DNA of 7,868 nt from an uncultured Lachnospiraceae bacterium (lineage in GTDB: Bacteria; Bacillota; Clostridia; Lachnospirales; Lachnospiraceae): NCBI GenBank assembly GCA_946623295.1, contig CAMOQY010000062.1, positions 1 through 7,868 of the forward strand, given 5' to 3'. The notes under the pieces are model-generated. The model searched no databases and was not told where the DNA came from. It worked only from the letters and a program-made list of their open reading frames with translations. Shown here piece after piece: positions 5,528 to 7,868 of the stretch. The number at the start of each line of letters is the position of its first letter. Position 1 is the stretch's first letter. Position numbers and translations under genes: made by a program.

Positions 5528-6588
5528 ACCCTCTCCTTTCTGAGCGCCGTGATTTCTTCTATAAGGCGCTGCATCTGCTCGATCGAACCGATGGTGATAC
5601 GCACGAAATTGCTGATGCGCGGCAGAGTAAAATGCCTGACCAGCACTCCGCGGCTTTTGAGCGCCAGATACAGCTCACCGCCCTCGATCCAGTCCGCCTG
5701 AGCGAATACAAAGTTTGAGCTCGAAGGCAGCACGTCAAAGCCGAGCTTCTTAAGCCTGTCGACCGTCCAGGCTCGGTTTTCCATGATGGTGCGGCAGTTA
5801 TTCATAAAATAATCGTCGTTTTCGAGCGCCGCGACCCCCGCCGCCGCGCTGGCGCGGCTTATATTATAAGGATTCGTGGAATACTTGATGGTATTCAGAT
5901 CTGCGATCAGCGCTTTGTTTCCGATGCCGAAGCCGATCCTGGCGCCGGCCATGGAGCGTGACTTGGAAAAGGTCTGTGCCACAAGGATGTTGTCGTACTT
6001 TTTTGTAAGCGGTATCGCGCTCTCTGTCCCGAAATCCACGTATGCTTCGTCCACGATGATCACGCTGTCGGGGTTTGATACGGCGATACGCTCGATATCG
6101 CTGACCAGCGGCGCGATGCCTGTGGGCGCGTTAGGATTTGCTATAGCTATATTCATGCCGATCCCGATATAATCTTCGGGGTCGAGAGTGAAATCTTCCT
6201 TCAGCGGGATCGTTTTATACGGAATACGGTTCAGCTGAGCGGCGACCGGATAAAAGCCGTAGGTGATATCGGCAAAGGCGATCGGATGCTTTTCATCACA
6301 GAAAGCCATGAACGCGAAGTTAAGTATCTCGTCGGAGCCGTTCGTCAGCAGGATCTCGTCCGGCGCGACCCCGTAACGCGCTGCCAGAGCGTCGGTCAGC
6401 GCCTTGCAGTCGGGATCGGGGTAGAGCTGATAGGATGCGGCTGCCGAGGCAGCGGCGTCGATCACGGCCTGGCACGGCGCAAACGGCGACTCGTTTGTGT
6501 TGAGCTTCACATATTTCATATCTCTTGGCTGCTCGCCCGGAGTGTATGGGGTCAGCCCGCTGTATTTTTCACTGAAAAACCTGCTCAT
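5524..6588 (-). CDS. hisC: Histidinol-phosphate aminotransferase
   Basis: HisC moves an amino group from glutamate to imidazole acetol phosphate, giving histidinol phosphate; it depends on PLP. The 354-residue protein is a fold-type I aminotransferase of the HisC group. It shows LTPYTPGEQP (12-21), the substrate-contacting KLNTNESPF (28-36), TNGSDEIL (82-89), NPNAPTG (151-157) with Asn153, and DEAYVDF (180-186) with Asp180 and Tyr183. The PLP lysine Lys209 is in TFSKSRSMAGARIGF, with Arg217 for cofactor phosphate. The C-terminal FVRITIG supplies the substrate carboxylate/phosphate arginine region. The length is normal. The start overlaps the hisD stop by 4 bases (ATGA), with GGAGG 7 bases upstream inside hisD. 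HisC-like enzymes can also act on aromatic amino acids, but position in the operon fixes the main role. Confidence 0.96.
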   Translation of the reverse strand: MSRFFSEKYSGLTPYTPGEQPRDMKYVKLNTNESPFAPCQAVIDAAASAAASYQLYPDPDCKALTDALAARYGVAPDEILLTNGSDEILNFAFMAFCDEKHPIAFADITYGFYPVAAQLNRIPYKTIPLKEDFTLDPEDYIGIGMNIAIANPNAPTGIAPLVSDIERIAVSNPDSVIIVDEAYVDFGTESAIPLTKKYDNILVAQTFSKSRSMAGARIGFGIGNKALIADLNTIKYSTNPYNISRASAAAGVAALENDDYFMNNCRTIMENRAWTVDRLKKLGFDVLPSSSNFVFAQADWIEGGELYLALKSRGVLVRHFTLPRISNFVRITIGSIEQMQRLIEEITALRKERV

Positions 6589-7865
6589 TTTTCTTCCTCC
6601 AGCCTTATCACGGCGCTTCTTGCGTGCGCGGTCAATCCTTCCTTTTCGGCAAAATACTCCACGTCCCGCGCCACCTTTTCCAGCGCCTGCTTTGTATAAT
6701 AAGTATACTGTGTTTTCTTCACAAAATCATCCACCGAAAGCGGATTCGAGAAACGCGCCGTGCCGAGCGTCGGCAGGGTATGGTTCGGACCGGCCATATA
6801 GTCGCCGAGCGCTTCAGGGCAATTCCGCCCCATAAATACACTGCCCGCGTGGCGTATCATATCCAGATACTTAAAGGGCTCGTCCACCATCAGTTCCAGG
6901 TGCTCGGGCGCGATCTCGTTGGCGATCTCTATGGCCGAGGTCAGCTCATCGGCTACTATGATCTTGCCGTTATTGTCGATGGAGGCTCTCGCGATCTCCT
7001 CGCGCGCAAGGAGCGGAAGCTGCCTCTCCAGCTCGTCCCTGACTGCCTCGGCAAAAGTCATATCGTCTGTGACCAGAACGGCGCTGGCCAGCTTGTCATG
7101 CTCGGCCTGGGAGAGGAGATCCGCTGCCGCATGGCGCGGGTCCGACTTTCCGTCCGCTACTATAAGTATCTCGCTCGGCCCCGCGATCATGTCGATGGCT
7201 ACCTGACCGAAAACCTGCTTTTTTGCCTCAGCGACAAAAGCATTGCCCGGGCCTACGATCTTGTCCACACGCGGTATGCTCTCGGTGCCGTAGGCAAGCG
7301 CGGCCACAGCCTGCGCCCCGCCGACCTTGAATATCCGGTCAACGCCCGCGACACGCGCCGCGGCAAGAATGACAGGCGACACGTTTCCGTCCGGCCCCGG
7401 AGGAGTCACCATGACCAGCTCCTTGACTCCCGCGATCTTTGCGGGGATGGAATCCATCAGCACCGTCGAGGGATACGCCGCAGTGCCGCCCGGCACATAG
7501 AGCCCGACCCTCTCCATCGGGATGACCTTCTGTCCGAGGACGACCCCGTCGTCTTCTTCTAATACATAGCCGCTCTGAAGCTGTTTTTCGTGGTACCTGC
7601 GGATGTTCTCTGCGGCTTTGGTCAGGATCCTGATAAACTCCAGATCCACCGATGCCACCGCGCTGTCGATCTCCTGCCGGCTCACAGCCAGGCACTCCGG
7701 CCTGACGTGATCGAATTTTTCCGTATATTCGAGAAGCGCCTCATCACCGCACTCCCTGACCCGGGCGATGATGCCGCTGACTATCCCGGCCACGTCGGCT
7801 TTCGGACTGACCCTGGCAAAGATCTCGCTGTTTTTCACCTCGCCGTATTTCATTATCCTGATCAT
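6585..7865 (-). CDS. hisD: Histidinol dehydrogenase
   Basis: HisD performs the last two oxidations, histidinol to histidinal to histidine, using two NAD+ and a zinc ion. The 426-residue protein is full length for the family. Motifs in order are VGLYVPGGTAAYPSTVLM (120-137), KVGGAQAVAALAYGTESI (180-197), KIVGPGN (202-208), IDMIAGPSEILI (224-235), SQAEHD with zinc ligands Gln253 and His256, APEHLE with the catalytic pair Glu321-His322, GDYMAGPNHTLPT with zinc ligand Asp355, and LTAHARS with His414. The start is uncertain by four codons: the ATG at 7865 has only three bases of window upstream, and Met5 is an alternative (start at 7853) with an AGG just before it. The ATGA at 7865-7862 could overlap the stop of an upstream gene such as hisG, in the same style as hisD/hisC and hisC/hisB. 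Confidence 0.96.
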   Translation of the reverse strand: MIRIMKYGEVKNSEIFARVSPKADVAGIVSGIIARVRECGDEALLEYTEKFDHVRPECLAVSRQEIDSAVASVDLEFIRILTKAAENIRRYHEKQLQSGYVLEEDDGVVLGQKVIPMERVGLYVPGGTAAYPSTVLMDSIPAKIAGVKELVMVTPPGPDGNVSPVILAAARVAGVDRIFKVGGAQAVAALAYGTESIPRVDKIVGPGNAFVAEAKKQVFGQVAIDMIAGPSEILIVADGKSDPRHAAADLLSQAEHDKLASAVLVTDDMTFAEAVRDELERQLPLLAREEIARASIDNNGKIIVADELTSAIEIANEIAPEHLELMVDEPFKYLDMIRHAGSVFMGRNCPEALGDYMAGPNHTLPTLGTARFSNPLSVDDFVKKTQYTYYTKQALEKVARDVEYFAEKEGLTAHARSAVIRLEEEK

Positions 7866-7868
7866 GAT

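Noticed and set aside
6624..7562. A 312-codon plus-strand open frame opposite hisD
   Set aside because: It lies entirely within the strongly conserved hisD coding sequence, has no plausible start signal, and its translation is arginine-rich and without motifs, so it is an antisense shadow.
1..7868. Mobile element, CRISPR array, tRNA/rRNA, T-box or other riboswitch
   Set aside because: I saw no transposase, long terminal repeats, regularly spaced repeats or RNA-gene signature. Gaps between genes are tiny except for 1193-1348 and 731-817, and the his leader where a T-box could sit lies outside the window.

Overview
The window is almost entirely coding, with every gene on the minus strand, so transcription runs from high to low coordinates. 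It holds most of a compact histidine biosynthesis operon (7865 down to 1349). Below that lie a small iron redox gene, desulfoferrodoxin (1192 down to 818), and the N-terminal two-thirds or so of an amidohydrolase that runs off the left edge (730 down to 1). The organism looks like an anaerobic Firmicute of fairly high GC, perhaps a Lachnospiraceae-type clostridium. The reasons are strong AAGGAGG-type ribosome binding sites, a fused HisIE, a PHP-type histidinol phosphatase instead of the proteobacterial HisB fusion, and an anaerobe-type superoxide reductase. This placement is inferred from gene style; no marker gene is present.

The his genes run hisD, hisC, hisB, hisH, hisA, hisF, hisIE, hisJ. 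Five of the seven junctions overlap (4, 4, 1, 7 and 1 bases) and the other two have gaps of only 11 and 25 bases, so this is one tightly coupled transcription unit. HisIE carries out the second and third steps after HisG, HisA isomerises ProFAR, and HisH with HisF form imidazole glycerol phosphate (IGP) synthase. HisB dehydrates IGP, HisC transaminates, HisJ removes the phosphate and HisD oxidises histidinol to histidine. The only pathway enzyme missing is HisG (with HisZ if it is the short form). hisG is probably just beyond the right edge, because the first bases of hisD contain an ATGA that could be its overlapping stop. The operon promoter and any T-box or attenuator would also lie outside.

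The 156-base gap between hisJ and desulfoferrodoxin holds a weak possible terminator, a very AT-rich block with small direct and inverted repeats that probably contains the desulfoferrodoxin promoter and operator, a small leader hairpin and a strong ribosome binding site. A convincing Rho-independent terminator follows desulfoferrodoxin. The amidohydrolase starts only 27 bases beyond it, so how that gene is transcribed is the main open question here. All catalytic residues checked in the his enzymes are present. I found no mobile element, RNA gene, CRISPR array or sign of an undescribed system: this is mostly ordinary core-metabolism DNA.
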